This document shows, one piece after another, positions 31,801-42,691 of a DNA stretch of 64,000 nt. The notes below the pieces were generated by a model. The model saw only the letters and a list, made by a program, of their open reading frames with translations. It had not been told where the DNA came from and did no database searches. The translations under genes and the position numbers were made by a program. How positions within the stretch are numbered: position 1 is the stretch's first letter; every line of letters begins with the position of its first letter. Source of the stretch: Notospermus geniculatus (lineage: Eukaryota > Nemertea > Pilidiophora > Heteronemertea > Lineidae); the NCBI GenBank assembly GCA_002633025.1, contig NMRB01000108.1, positions 333,282 through 397,281 of the forward strand, read 5' to 3'.

Positions 31801-34315
31801 CTCCATTGGTTTGGAGATATTCAAGATAAACTGCTGTCCATTTATTTTTGGCCATGAGTGTACATGTAGTGGCAACTTTTTACAGTCTTTTTACGAACTT
31901 CATGGACGGGCTTGGACGGGACGGGTGCTCCTCAACTTCGAGACATTATTTGACCAACATTACACGTTCTAGCCGGTTTCTACGATTTTTATGACGGGGC
32001 AGGACGTTTTGAGAACTATTTCAGTGTGACAGTACCCTTAGCAGTTAGGAATTCGTAACATTCCAGAAGCTGTTGTGCGTCAACCATTGAACAATGGTTT
32101 AAGAGGACGCTACGAATGCGTAACTCTGAGTATGCTTTGTGAATAAGATCCCAGATTCTGGTTTCACTGTCTATAAAATGCGACCTGTAGAAGTGTAAGC
32201 TCACACTCAATAATTCAGTGGTATCGGCCTCCGCACGAACCCTCAACCACTGAAACACTTGGTGTGAAAGTCCGTTTCTGAATCGTTTCGGGTAGATGTC
32301 ACTACCAGTTGTTGACGAACGCGCTCGATCAACCAGCCAATGAGCGATCAGCCAATAAGAAAATGTTTCATGTTTTCCCCCAGTTGCGTGAAATACTGGT
32401 CGCTGATTGGTTCATGACAGTTTGCGCCATCTAGTGTTCAGAAACATGCTTAGGCCCCATCTGTGCCAGTGGTTGAGAGCGTATAACTAGTATTAAGCTC
32501 GAGGCCACTGGGGACGAGTGTATAGTGTAAGCTGAAATGACCGAACAAGTTGTTTCTGCTTTTCAGTGATGATGAAGTCCAGTGTATCATTACATCTCGT
32601 CTACTTGGTGATAGTTGCCCTGTGTGCCTGGATATCCGGTTTTGCTCTTATATTCGGCATCGTCAATCTTAAAATTTCTGTGATAATCCTAGTGCTTGGA
32701 GGTAAGTAGGAAGAATATCACGATTATCGCACATTCCCTGAGTTATTTCAAGATGTCCCCTTGCCGCCTCATAGACCAAGTATATGCCTGCAATGCACAG
32801 ATATGTGCATATTGTCGAGAGACCTCAGAGAGAGCTTGTGTGGCTGCAGTCATTCTGCACATGGTGGATTTGGGCATTGAAGAAAGAAAGATGACCACCA
32901 CTCAATTGTTCTACAAGGGCGTCCTCAGGTTTTCTGAAGGGGGAGGGGTCGGAGTTTTTAAAGGCGGGACGTAAGCGCGTGAGCGGGGACTAAAGGCCCT
33001 CGTCCCGACGGGGGGTCTGGGGGAAAATTTGAAAATCTAGATACTCGGAGACGCGTTCTGAGTCCTTTTCCGGTGACGTTTTGTTCCTAAAACTCCTCAG
33101 CGCGTTAAAGGGGACGCCCGTGCCTTAGAAGCATTTAAAATCGGCATATCTAATGCTTGGCCCTCCCTTTTCAGAGGTTGCCGGCATCATTGGTATGGTC
33201 CTTTTTCACTATTACCTGAATTTCGAGAAATCAAATGACGTTCCAGAGATGGCCAACACTGCCTACTACTTTTGGAACGAGGTGAGTTAAAATTGGAACT
33301 ACAGTTTGTCAACTTCGTTTCCTGTCGGATTCATTAGGGAGGCTTCGCAAGTCTGACGAAACACGAAGTACGAAATACGAAATTGTACTTCACTTCCATG
33401 ACGAAATGTATTTCAGGAGATGGTTGGTACCATAAATATCGCCTGCTGCAAAAGCGTCTTTTAGCGTACCGGGTATGACGTTAGACCGATAGAGTTACAG
33501 TGTACATGTATACCTGTATTAAACTTTGAAATTTATCTTTCGTATCGACTTCGTACATGTAGATACGAAGTGGAAATTTAAAAATTCAAGATGCACCGTA
33601 CATGTAACTCTCTCGGTCTTACATGACATGCTAAAAGACGCACCGGCAGCAGGGAGATTTGTGGTAGCAACCACTTCCAGAAATACATTAGGTTCTGGAA
33701 GTGAAGTTGAATTTCGTATTTCGTACTTCGGGTTTCGCCACATTTGCGAAACCTCACTATTGTTGATGTATACATGATGCTGTATTGTCAACAGCCTTCC
33801 AGATGTTTGGAAATGTTGACAAAGATACCCTTTCAATGATAGAGTGAACTGTTATATGGTTTCCTCTGAATCACTTTCAGTACCTCAAGACCAACACAAC
33901 GGAAAAGTTCTCCTACTCATTCATGCTTCAATGGATATCAATAGGAATCGGCCTTATCACGGTACTTTTGGGGATAATCTTCATCCTAACGTGGACGGTC
34001 CCGAAACCAAAGCAGCCAAAGTCCGCGGTAATGACCTATATGAACGCCCATGACAACCATGCTTACGATAAAGAAGACTTCCAACGTACAAATCCGAGGA
34101 CAAACGAATATCGCCCATCGCCAAGGCCAGAACGCCGTGAGCTTCCAGTCGCCCAGAACCCTATCCGCCGGCCGTATGCAAATGGTCCTGACTTTGATGA
34201 TACCAGGCGACGCCCAGTTGAGGACACCCGTTATGACTATCGTGAAGCCGTTCGGGATTTTGGTCCGCGACAACAGTACCCACAGACCGATCAGTCATTT
34301 TATCCAAGGTTTTAA
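28866..34315 (+). CDS. Claudin/PMP22-like four-helix membrane protein, gene 2 (5 exons)
   Basis: Exons 28866-29106, 31252-31350, 32567-32701, 33175-33281, 33881-34315; GT-AG introns in phases 1,1,1,0, identical to gene 1's first four, and exon 4 is 107 bp in both. 338 residues. TM1 about 13-34, W39, N-glycosylation sites N47-R-T, N53-A-S and N98-N-T, GLFW at 68-71, single loop cysteine C101, then TM2, TM3 and TM4. The loop motif YHTR-RGLFW is shared with gene 1. The final exon fuses what are two exons in gene 1 and encodes an Arg/Pro-rich tail ending QSFYPRF. The start Met precedes a short basic stretch and the first helix. Probably a plasma-membrane junction or accessory protein by family analogy; function is unproven. 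Confidence 0.72.
29209..29442. mobile_element. Fold-back MITE, ACTCTAAACTCCCAC family (copy 2)
   Basis: TACTCTAAACTCCCACGTAC pairs with a right end GTGCCTGGGAATTTAGAGTA. The interior matches the 22373 and 37590 copies. It lies in intron 1 of claudin-like gene 2. Confidence 0.75.
29443..31251. other. Remainder of intron 1 of claudin-like gene 2; AT-rich tract
   Basis: No exon is seen between 29443 and 31251. Positions 30885-31050 are almost pure A/T, with repeated ATTTATTATAA words. Around 29720-29790 there are scattered GGTTAGGATT-like words, too irregular for a telomeric repeat. Confidence 0.5.
31407..32152. mobile_element. Three-level nest of fold-back elements
   Basis: The outer ends are GATCTTATTCACAAAGC (about 31408) and GCTTTGTGAATAAGATC (to about 32152). 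Inside is a copy of the CACACTGAG family (about 31435-32036; compare 11536-11792). Inside that, at 31514-31860, is a TA-type element with ends CACTCATGGCCAAAAATAAA and TTTATTTTTGGCCATGAGTG. The 11536 element shows the uninterrupted middle layer (GTGGACGTAGTGGCAAC). All lie in intron 2 of claudin-like gene 2. Confidence 0.8.
33335..33758. mobile_element. Long fold-back MITE, GTGAGGTTTCGCAAATC family (copy 2)
   Basis: Same arms as 23125-23523, including ACGAAGTACGAAATACGAAA, with a central ACTTCG...CGAAGT palindrome interrupted by TACATGTA. It lies in intron 4 of claudin-like gene 2, between exons at 33281 and 33881. Confidence 0.8.
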
Positions 34316-34615
34316 ATTTACAGAATTTTTTCTCAGGTAACTCAAACTGAGTGGCTCCCAGTCTTACGGATTCCGGTTTGTTCAATATTAAAACTCTCTT
34401 TCAAATGTAGGCTACATCAACATAATGGTCGTCCACGACGTTTGGACTGTCAAGTTTATAAGTTCTTTGGGCAACCAAGTGAAGAGATACTCATGTTTGA
34501 TACCGGTCGTATTCGTAGAGGTTTGTTTCATGATCCAAACCATGCCATTTCTGAAAAGGAAGTGTAACGACACGTAGAAAACAAAATGGTGGAATGGATA
34601 TTAGCAATATATAGC

Positions 34616-34975
34616 CGTGGTTACACTGCATAAAATCCCCGGGATTTTTTTGCGGTCACACCTATGAATTGCCGGGCTTCGAGAAACCCGTGTCTGAAAA
34701 ACACGGGTTTTTGAGACTGCAAGCTCGCCGTGCTTTTCGAAATACCCGTGTTTACGTTAGTTCTTCGCACGGCTACAGATGGCGCAGCCATTAAGTAACG
34801 TCGTTTTCGCGCCTCCAATAATGTGGACAATGCAGAAATGACCGAAGAGTCAATGCATGCAGCGCAACTGTCGCCGGGCAATGTAGTAGTGTGACCTCTG
34901 GACGGGATTTTCGTACACACGGGTTTGACACGGCTCTGGAAAAACACGGGTATTTTCAACAGTTGTAACCTTAGC
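34616..34975. mobile_element. Possible diverged fold-back element
   Basis: GTGGTTACACTG at the left and CAGTTGTAACC at the right are loosely inverted. AAACCCGTGT / ACACGGGTTT words repeat inside in both orientations (34680-34760 and 34915-34955). Borders and class are uncertain. Confidence 0.4.
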
Positions 34976-35433
34976 TTATGTGTACATGTACGTCAAGTGT
35001 TATACTATAAGGTAAGGTGGTGTCATTTGCTCCTTGCGCTGATCGTTGGCTGTCTTTTAACCATGCCGATAACGTTAGAATAGAAAATCTATGAGGCGAG
35101 TGTACAAAGTTTTGGTAGAATTGACCACGAAATATGACATAATCATGATGAACGTGAGTAACTGACCGACCTTGTACTTTCAATATTCTCGTGTAGGCCT
35201 AAGAATCACTCCATATCTATATGAGAAGTATTCAGTGAATCACTGTACATGTATGTTTCATACAGTTTGTTACGTCGTCATGCTGAACGTAGTTTTGAAT
35301 AAACATACAGTATATACGGCATGTCTTGATCCTTCTTCATCTTTATGCAGACCTACATCATCACAGCTACACAACGTGCGTACATGCATATCTATAGAAT
35401 ATATCCCATTTTTGCCAATATAGTAATGAGACA

Positions 35434-35531
35434 ATGGGTGATTTCAAAGTTGGTTTTAATATACCGGTTTTACAAATGCTTTAATGCATTGTAAAGCCGG
35501 TGTTAAAACCAACTTTGAAATCACCCATTGT
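35434..35531. mobile_element. Fold-back MITE upstream of GPCR G1
   Basis: Nearly perfect hairpin: ACAATGGGTGATTTCAAAGT pairs with ACTTTGAAATCACCCATTGT. The paralogous 5' flanks of G2 (about 38640) and G2' (about 48480) have the same surrounding sequence without it, so it inserted after the receptors duplicated. Confidence 0.75.
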
Positions 35532-35865
35532 GACATCTGATCTGCCTACATGTATGTTAAAAACAGACCCTGATGACCTTCTCTGTTATCTATTTTTGAT
35601 AGCATCATACATCTGAACGCCATATCCCTCAACTCACCTTTATTAAATGTATGTGCCATTGTTGCCAGGAACACAAGTCATAGAGTCGCTTTCCGCTGCT
35701 CCGAACACCTCTGAACAAAGTTTTCCGTGGGACACATCTACACGTACATGTATGTATACGGAACTGAGTTCGGTGATCGAGGTGCGGTTTCATCGCGGGC
35801 ACAACTGAGGGCGTTCCGAGCACGTGGTAAATAATACGGTGAACAGAAAAGAAACTTGTTGCAAT

Positions 35866-38337
35866 ATGACGCAATCAACGGACATTTCGTTGGCGTGGAC
35901 GACACAGACGAAGGTTTATGAAGGTCTTTTGCTATTTTACAACATCATCATGAAGTATGTATGGGTATTCATCGTGACAATCGGTGTGCCAGGAAACATC
36001 ATTTCCATCTTAGTCGCTAACAGGAAACACAACCAGAGTCTTTCGCCGTGTGTCTACATGACCGCTATGGCGGTGGTAGACACGACATTCCTCCTTTCGA
36101 GACCATTCTTTTTCCTCTTCACCAAGTGGGGACCAGGTTATAGTATTGTCAATGGAAGAGAATGGATTTTAAAGTAAGTAAGGCACGTCAGATGCATCGT
36201 AAAATGCATGTATCTTCACCCATTTGTCAACTGAGCAAACCTGCGATGCTAAAGCAATCTTGGGCAATGTGCCATTTTGACAGATATTCATTTCCCCGTT
36301 TTTTCTATTGAAAATAGTGAGGTTTCGCAAATCTGACGAAACACGTAGTACGAAATACGAAATTGGGCTTCATTTCCAAGAGCGGTAATGTATTTCAGGA
36401 GATAGTTGGTACCACAAATGTCCCTGCCGCCAGTGCGTCTTTAAGCATATCATGTGAGACCGAGAGAGTTATGGTGCATCTTGAATTTTTAAATTTCCAC
36501 TTCGTAGATACGAAGTGGAAACGAAAGATAAATTTCAGAGTTTAATATACACGTAACTCTATCGGTCTAACGTCATACGCTAAAAGACGATCTTGCAGCA
36601 GGCGACATTTGTGGTACCAACCGTCTCCTGAAATACATTACGTCATGGAAATGAAGTCCAATTTCGTATTTCGTACTTCGAGTTTCGTCAGATTTGCGAA
36701 ACCTCGGTAATGTTTATGGAAGTGCAGTTTTGAAGCATTTACTTGATACTTTTCCAGGATTGAATGGTACATCGGGTATGACTGTGCCATACTCTCCGGT
36801 CTGTTTCTTGCTGGGATGTCAGTTGATCGTTTGATTGCCGTCCGATTTCCTATGGCAGTCCAAAGACTCAGCACACCCTCCAGAGCTCGGAAGGTTGTCA
36901 TAGCGCTTACTGCAATAATCACAATACTAAACCTCCACATGCTGTACGTCTTTGTATACAGAAAGAATAGAGCAGGTACACTGTTTTGAAGCTATTCTAG
37001 TTGTAATTTTAGCAACGTATTGTCGACAACGTTGTGTCAATTTTAAGTTACCACCGAAATTCCCCCAAAACATGTAAATAATTCCTTGTCTTGTCATATT
37101 TACGTATATACTTTGGGCAGTTCTTTCATATACAGGGTGGGGCAGAGAAAGTGTCCCTTGAACAATAGGGAAACAATAGAAATGCTATTTTTCGAAGGAC
37201 ACTTTCTCTGGCCCACCCTGTAGAAAGAATAGAGCAGGTAAATTCTTGTCTCATCAATCATGCAGATATCGGTGTAATATTTTTTCACTGCCCCCCCCCC
37301 CCCGTTTGCCAATGCCTCCCAACAAAAGATTGGCGGATTGAGCTGCAACCTGACAATGGGGGAGGCACTGATAAACCTGTCCCTATTTTTGAGAGTGCGT
37401 CAAACAAAAAAGCGGACACTAGCATAAGGGGGGGGGGCATTCTCAGTCATCACACCGGTACATGCAGTGTCAGACCAAAGTCCATGATGACGTGGCGATG
37501 GGAATACATGGTATCAAATTGCAAAATTTTCTTGACATCTGTATTCGTAGTCCACACCGTTTGGACCAGACGTCCGTCTCGGAAATATATACTCTAAACT
37601 CCCACTTACCTGTCCCATTCCTGAACTCGGAAAAAATGACCAAATCCTAAGTGAAGATATCGCACGCTGTCATTCTTCGCCAGGCTCGAGAGTATAGGAC
37701 AAGTCAGTGGACAGGACATTACTGTTTCTGACCATACCTCCAGCCAATTATTTTCAACTTAGGATGTAGTCATTTTTTCCGAGGTCAGGAATGGGACAGG
37801 TAAGTGGGAGTTTAGAGTACATTCCATATTTCAGGCGCTGAGATTCTGTTAGTTCAAGTACCCGGTTATCCCGCTTTGGAAATTGTCACTACCTGGTATC
37901 ACCTCGTAGTTGGAACCATGATTCCTTTCATTATTATCTGTGTGAGTAACGTTGTTATCATCATCACAATAAGACAAGCCTCGGAACAGCGGAACGTGAT
38001 CAGTCGTGGTCAAGGCAAGCAGACGGACAGTACCTTCCTTACTCGAATGCTCATCTTCGTCAGCATAGCTTATATGATAACTTCAATGCCGTACAGGCTT
38101 TACTATATCATTTTTTCCAACGACCCTCGGATAAGTAGGCAATACGACATGTCGGATGAGTACTGGTTTTTGCGATATAATGTTCAAGTTGGGTTTCTTT
38201 TTCAATTTTGGTGTACGAACTACGCCGTGAACTTCTACCTGTATTGTATTGGTGGTGGCAAGCGATATAGGCAGGATACGGCGGAGGTGTGTAAGAATTT
38301 AATTCTCTGTATAAAGAAAGAACGAAATGCCCGTTAG
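35866..38337 (+). CDS. Class A (rhodopsin-like) GPCR, gene G1 (3 exons)
   Basis: Exons 35866-36173, 36758-36975, 37835-38337, GT-AG, phases 2 and 1; 342 residues. Exon 1 encodes TM1 (GN at 43-44) and TM2 (D72). Exon 2 encodes TM3 with DRL at 126-128 in place of DRY, plus TM4. Exon 3 encodes TM5, TM6 (ITSMPYR, with no tryptophan of CWxP) and TM7 with NFYLY (308-312) in place of NPxxY. The cysteine normally at the top of TM3 and its partner in ECL2 are both missing. The receptor family looks FMRFamide/TRH-receptor-like, but the ligand is unknown. The ATG used by G2 is GTG here (35839), so I start at 35866. AATAAA follows at 38356. Confidence 0.87.
36316..36707. mobile_element. Long fold-back MITE, GTGAGGTTTCGCAAATC family (copy 3)
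   Basis: Same arms as at 23125. It occupies intron 1 of G1. The corresponding intron of the G1' remnant (about 45990-46005) reads straight through TATTGAAAGTGTTTATG, the empty site. Confidence 0.8.
37131..37222. mobile_element. Short TA-type MITE, ACAGGGTGGGCCAGAG ends
   Basis: TACAGGGTGGGGCAGAGAAA and its inverse TTCTCTGGCCCACCCTGTA form a hairpin with a mariner-like ACAGGGTG terminus. The same element is at 46421-46511 in the paralogous intron, so it predates that duplication. Confidence 0.75.
37590..37819. mobile_element. Fold-back MITE, ACTCTAAACTCCCAC family (copy 3), next to splice acceptor
   Basis: TA-flanked ends TACTCTAAACTCCCACTTAC and GTAAGTGGGAGTTTAGAGTA. The right end finishes about 14 bp before the acceptor AG at 37833-37834 of G1 exon 3. 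Confidence 0.8.
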
Positions 38338-38355
38338 AGAATTTGCGTTCTCCAC

Positions 38356-38361
38356 AATAAA
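38356..38361 (+). promoter_or_regulatory. Likely polyadenylation signal of G1
   Basis: AATAAA lies 19 bp after the stop codon of G1; the same hexamer follows the G1' remnant at 47840-47845. Confidence 0.55.
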
Positions 38362-38943
38362 TATTTCGTGATGAATTGACGTTTTGGGTATCATGGGGGT
38401 GACATATGGCCGACTTCCTAAGAAGGTTCAATATCATTATAGGCTTTAATCGTAGAAAATAAATGCTGGACATCCAGACTCACAAGGCATGTCAGCAAAA
38501 AAACTTGATGTGGTCATGTATAGGATATAGACGACGTAATGTACATCATTGGAGGAAACGCTTCATGCAACACCTTACCGGAAATAACTAAATCATATAC
38601 ATACGTAAATAACATATTCTATTTTTGCCAATAATAATGAGACAATGAGATCTCATCTGCCTATGCTGAAAACAGACTTCGATTACATGTACTTCTATAA
38701 ATATATTACATTAACATCCTATATTAATAATATCTAAGGGACATATCCCTCAACGCACGTTATATGTGCTTGCTCCACTGTAGCCAGGAACAGAAGTGGT
38801 AGAGTCACTTTCCGTTGCTGAGAACACCTCTGAACAAAGTTGGCCGTGGGACACAGAAACGGAACTGAGTTCGTTGGTCGAGGCCGGGGTGCAGTTTCCT
38901 AGCGCGCACTACTGAGGGCGGTCTATACGTGGTAAAGACGACG

Positions 38944-41541
38944 ATGAGCGGAAACGAATCTTTCAGTATGACAGAACCAACGGACACTTCCTTGGCGTGG
39001 ACGACACAGACGAAGGTTTATGAAGGTCTTTTGCTATTTTACAACATCATCATGAAGTATGTATGGGTATTCACCGTGACAATCGGTGTGCCAGGAAATA
39101 TCATTTCCATCTTAGTCGCTAACAGGAAACACAACCAGAGTCTTTCGCCTTGTGTCTACATGACCGCTATGGCGGTGGTAGATACGACATTCCTCCTTTC
39201 GAGACCTTTCTTTTTCCTCTTCACCAAGTGGGGACCAGGTTATAGTATTGTCAATGGAAGAGAATGGATTTTAAAGTAAGTACGGCTAACGAAACAATTT
39301 GATTGCTGAAATCTCAGCCGGTGGACTTTGATTTCGCTTTGATCTCGTTGGAACAGTTCAAAGTTGCTTCCCGAGACAATTCTTGCTGAATGATTTGAGA
39401 TGATGATAGAATATTGAACCAATGCGGTTTTCTTCTTTCCATACGTTCTTGCCTCACCTTTTCACACACAGGAACTCCGCACTGAATTGTTTTTAACTTG
39501 CACCTGCATTGAACGAGATGTACAATAATAGGGAGGTTTAGAAATCTAAAGGCTCGTCTACACGATCATACATTTGTTCAAAACATCATCATACATTTGT
39601 ATGATGATGTCCAAGCTTGTTTGTCGATTTCTGTCTTGTGACAATGCAGCTAAAATTTTGAACATCATCAAACATTGTTCAAAACAGCATCATACACTTG
39701 CACGATGATGTTCAAGTTTGTTGTGGATTTCGATCTACAGTCCAACATTCATGGACTTTGTATGATGAAGTATGATGGAGAAAGGATAATGTTGGATGCT
39801 GTTCAAGTTTGTTGGGAAAACCGTCCACACGATCATCAATTTGTGCCTGAACATCATCACACATTTTTTTTGGGGATGTTTTGCATTGGCAAGATGAAAC
39901 ATGCAGCTAAATATTTGAACATCATCAAACATGTTCAGGTTTGTTGGGAAAACAGTCCACACGATCATACATTTTGTCTTGAACACCATCACACAAATTT
40001 GAACATCATCATACATGTTGGTTTGCTGTTCAAGTTTGTTGGGAAAACAGCCTACACAATCAAATATCTGTCCATGAACATCATCATACAAATGTATGAT
40101 CATGTTTTGAACAAATGTATGATCGTGTAGACAGGCCTTTACGATAAACGTAAACTTTATGACAACGTTATTTTTCATACTACAGTGCACCCTCGCTCTT
40201 ACGAACCTCGATTCTACGAACTCCCGGATATTACGAACCGAACGTCTGGCTCCCAAAATTTCATAACATGTAATTTGTACACATTCATTAGATTTTATAT
40301 TGCATTTTAAGTACAAAAATAACGTTCTCGTTATCGTTTCATTTTTAAACCTCCCTAGTAACACGTTATGTACACGTACATGTACATTGTCACAGTGTTA
40401 CAAATTTGATGGTATAAAAGCTTTTTCGGCTGTGACTCCTTTGTTTAGATGGTCATATGGCTTCAGGTCTTAGGAATAGCTACCCATGGATTTGGCAGTG
40501 TTGTAAACAAAACGCTCATCACTGAAATTTCATGGATTGCTTAACCAATCCTGAAGCATTAAGTCACCTGTACTTTTCTCCAGGATTGAATGGTACATTG
40601 CGTACGATTGTGCCATCCTGTCCGGTCTCTTTCTCGCCGGGATGTCAGTTGATCGTTTGATTGCCGTCCGATTTCCAATGGCAGTCCAAAGACTCAGCAC
40701 ACCCTCCAGAGCTCGGAAGGTTGTCATAGGNNNNNNNNNNNNNNNNNNNNNNNNNNNNNNNNNNNNNNNNNNNNNNNNNNNNNNNNNNNNNNNNNNNNNN
40801 NNNNNNNNNNNNNNNNNNNNNNNNNNNNNNNNNNNNNNNNNNNNNNNNNNNNNNNNNNNNNNNNNNNNNNNNNNNNNNNNNNNNNNNNNNNNNNNNNNNN
40901 NNNNNNNNNNNNNNNNNNNNNNNNNNNNNNNNNNNNNNNNNNNNNNNNNNNNNNNNNNNNNNNNNNNNNNNNNNNNNNNNNNNNNNNNNNNNNNNNNNNN
41001 NNNNNNNNNTAGGGCTACGTTCCATATTTCAGGCGCTGAGATTCTGTTGGTACATGTACCGGGCTACCCCGCCTTAGAAATTGTCACAACCTGGTACCAT
41101 CTCGTAGTCGGAGCCATGATTCCGTTCTTTATCATCTTTGTAAGTAACGTTATGATCATCATTACCGTGAGGCAAGCTTCACGAGAGAGGGACGCGATAA
41201 GCCGTGGCCAAGGCAAGCAGGCAGACACCACGTTCCTCACTCGCATGCTCATCTTCGTCAGCGCTGCGTACATGATAACATCGATGCCCTATCGGCTTTA
41301 CTATCTTATCTATTCTAATGTCCCGTGGATTAATAGGCAATACGACATGTCGGATGAGTACTGGTTTATGAGATACAATGTTCAAGTTGGGTTTCTTTTT
41401 CAATTTTGGTGTACGAACTACGCGGTTAACTTTTACCTGTATTGTATTGGAGGTGGCAAGCGATATAGGCAGGATACGGCGGAGGTGTGTAAGAATATTC
41501 TCTGTAGGCCTTTAACAAAAAGACAGAATCACGTTAGCTAA
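38944..41541 (+). CDS. Class A GPCR, gene G2 (3 exons, interrupted by assembly gap)
   Basis: Exon 1 38944-39275, exon 2 from 40584 until the N block at 40731, exon 3 41033-41541. The end of exon 2 and most of intron 2 are hidden in the gap. The N-terminus is MSGNESFSMTEPTDTSLAW with a possible N-glycosylation site (N4-E-S). From TWQTK onward exon 1 is almost identical to G1. DRLIAVRFP ends TM3 and NFYLYCIGG marks TM7. The exon 3 protein (PGYPALEIVTTWYH, VSAAYMITSMPYR, C-terminus KRQNHVS) is identical to that of G2' at 51644-52152. Like its neighbours it lacks the TM3-ECL2 cysteine pair. The ATG gives a short extracellular N-terminus before TM1. Confidence 0.85.
39529..40358. mobile_element. 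TAGGGAGGTTTAGAAATC fold-back element, interrupted by another
   Basis: The outer ends TAGGGAGGTTTAGAAATC and TTTTTAAACCTCCCTA, with ACGATAAACGTAAAC and AACGTT arms, match the uninterrupted copy at 49643-49898 in the paralogous intron. A second element (39549-40139) is inserted at the TA just after AAATC. All in intron 1 of G2. Confidence 0.8.
39549..40139. mobile_element. Nested fold-back MITE with repeated CATCATCATACA words
   Basis: The ends AAGGCTCGTCTACACGATCA and TGATCGTGTAGACAGGCCTT are inverted and flanked by TA. The interior repeats GAACATCATCATACA and GTTCAAGTTTGTTGGGAAAA several times in both orientations. It is absent at the matching place in G2' (about 49661), where AATCTAACGATAAACG is continuous. 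Confidence 0.8.
40731..41009. other. Assembly gap (279 N)
   Basis: A run of N in G2 between exon 2 and exon 3. An open frame that seems to cross it is not real. Confidence 0.98.
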
Positions 41542-42413
41542 TCTACTACACTCGTCCCCACTGTTCAGTTGGCCATTGGTATAGACCACTGAACACTTGC
41601 ATGATTGGCGCCAAAAGTGAACGATCATCAATAAACGGCTTTAGACGAGGGATCCAATCATAAGTCATCATCACAGGTCATCATAAGTCATCGTAACCGA
41701 CGCCGCCGTAACACACTTTCTGATTGGCTGAGACACGTGTACAAAATGTACCCTGTACATGTAGATCTATATTCATTCTCGCGGCAGATTCCAAGCGGGG
41801 ATTCCCCGAATCGGACAGCTAACGCCGTCTATTAGTGATACTTTGAGGATCGCATCATCTGAAGTAGTTTCAGAGCGTGGGTAATGTAGTGGGTAGCGGT
41901 TTGAAACTGCGGGAGAAGTTAATCTACAGTACATGTATGTTGCCAAGAATGAACATCGGAAATAAAAACGTATCATTTACTTGTGCTGTAGGCCTGTCGT
42001 TTTGTGCATAACTCAGTACTCCCCTAAGAAGTTTAGTTTTTCCTCATAACAAAATGAGGACGACGATACTGGGTCACTAATATAGTGCCACTATAGTGCC
42101 ATGTATCTACGTTGTCAATGGTTATACAAGTTTGAAAAAAACTTTTTTGATTATGCACGCATTTATACCAAGTACAAACAACTCATTGTGTGCACTATCA
42201 GTTAGTGACCACATCACAGAGATATCTGGGCTATTTTGGGATGGTACAAAAGGAGATAATCTGATTTAATTTTGTATTGTTTAAAGTTGAAATAGCGGTC
42301 AGCATATTGTTATTTCTGTCATTGTGGAGTCTTCTATCAGAAGGCTGTGACAATGAACTGTTTTGACCAAGGAATGGTTTCATGAGCGAGCACGACTGGC
42401 GTCGATGAACACG
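41010..42413. repeat. Tract identical to 51621-53024
   Basis: From the first base after the gap through G2 exon 3 and about 870 bp of downstream DNA, I found no difference from 51621-53024. After that, substitutions and small indels appear at once (for example GGCGGGGC versus GCCGGGGC). Confidence 0.8.
41630..41635 (+). promoter_or_regulatory. Likely polyadenylation signal of G2
   Basis: AATAAA about 90 bp after the G2 stop codon; the same signal occurs at 52241-52246 after G2'. Confidence 0.45.
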
Positions 42414-42691
42414 GCGGGGCGATCTCGTTTGCACTGGTGATATATGGGTTTTCTCTCACACGGAACTGCATTGTCGGAAGGAAGGAATTCATCGGAAAAT
42501 AGGGCTCTCTTGACCCTTTGCAAGGCTGTAGAAACGATGAAGCCTCCAACGAGTCGACTTCCGGGCGTGACGAAAAACCAACACGTTACAACATGGTAAT
42601 GGCTGGTCGGTGGATCACACCATGTTCAAGACCTCTTGATTGGAGTATAATGAGCTTGACGACGAGATAAGGAAGATTGCTTTCAGAGAAA

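Larger units (their letters stand above)
34316..35865. other. Intergenic, claudin-like gene 2 to GPCR array
   Basis: This holds a weak fold-back at 34616-34975 and a clear one at 35434-35531. Sequence from about 35390 onward is shared with the regions upstream of the G2 receptors (38600 and 48440), so it probably includes the G1 promoter and 5' UTR. Confidence 0.5.

Noticed and set aside
31622-31972. 116-codon open frame
   Set aside because: It lies inside nested fold-back elements and runs across their borders.
40642-41541. Long open frame across the N block
   Set aside because: N codons carry no information; the frame joins GPCR exon 2 and exon 3 only because the gap length happens to keep phase.
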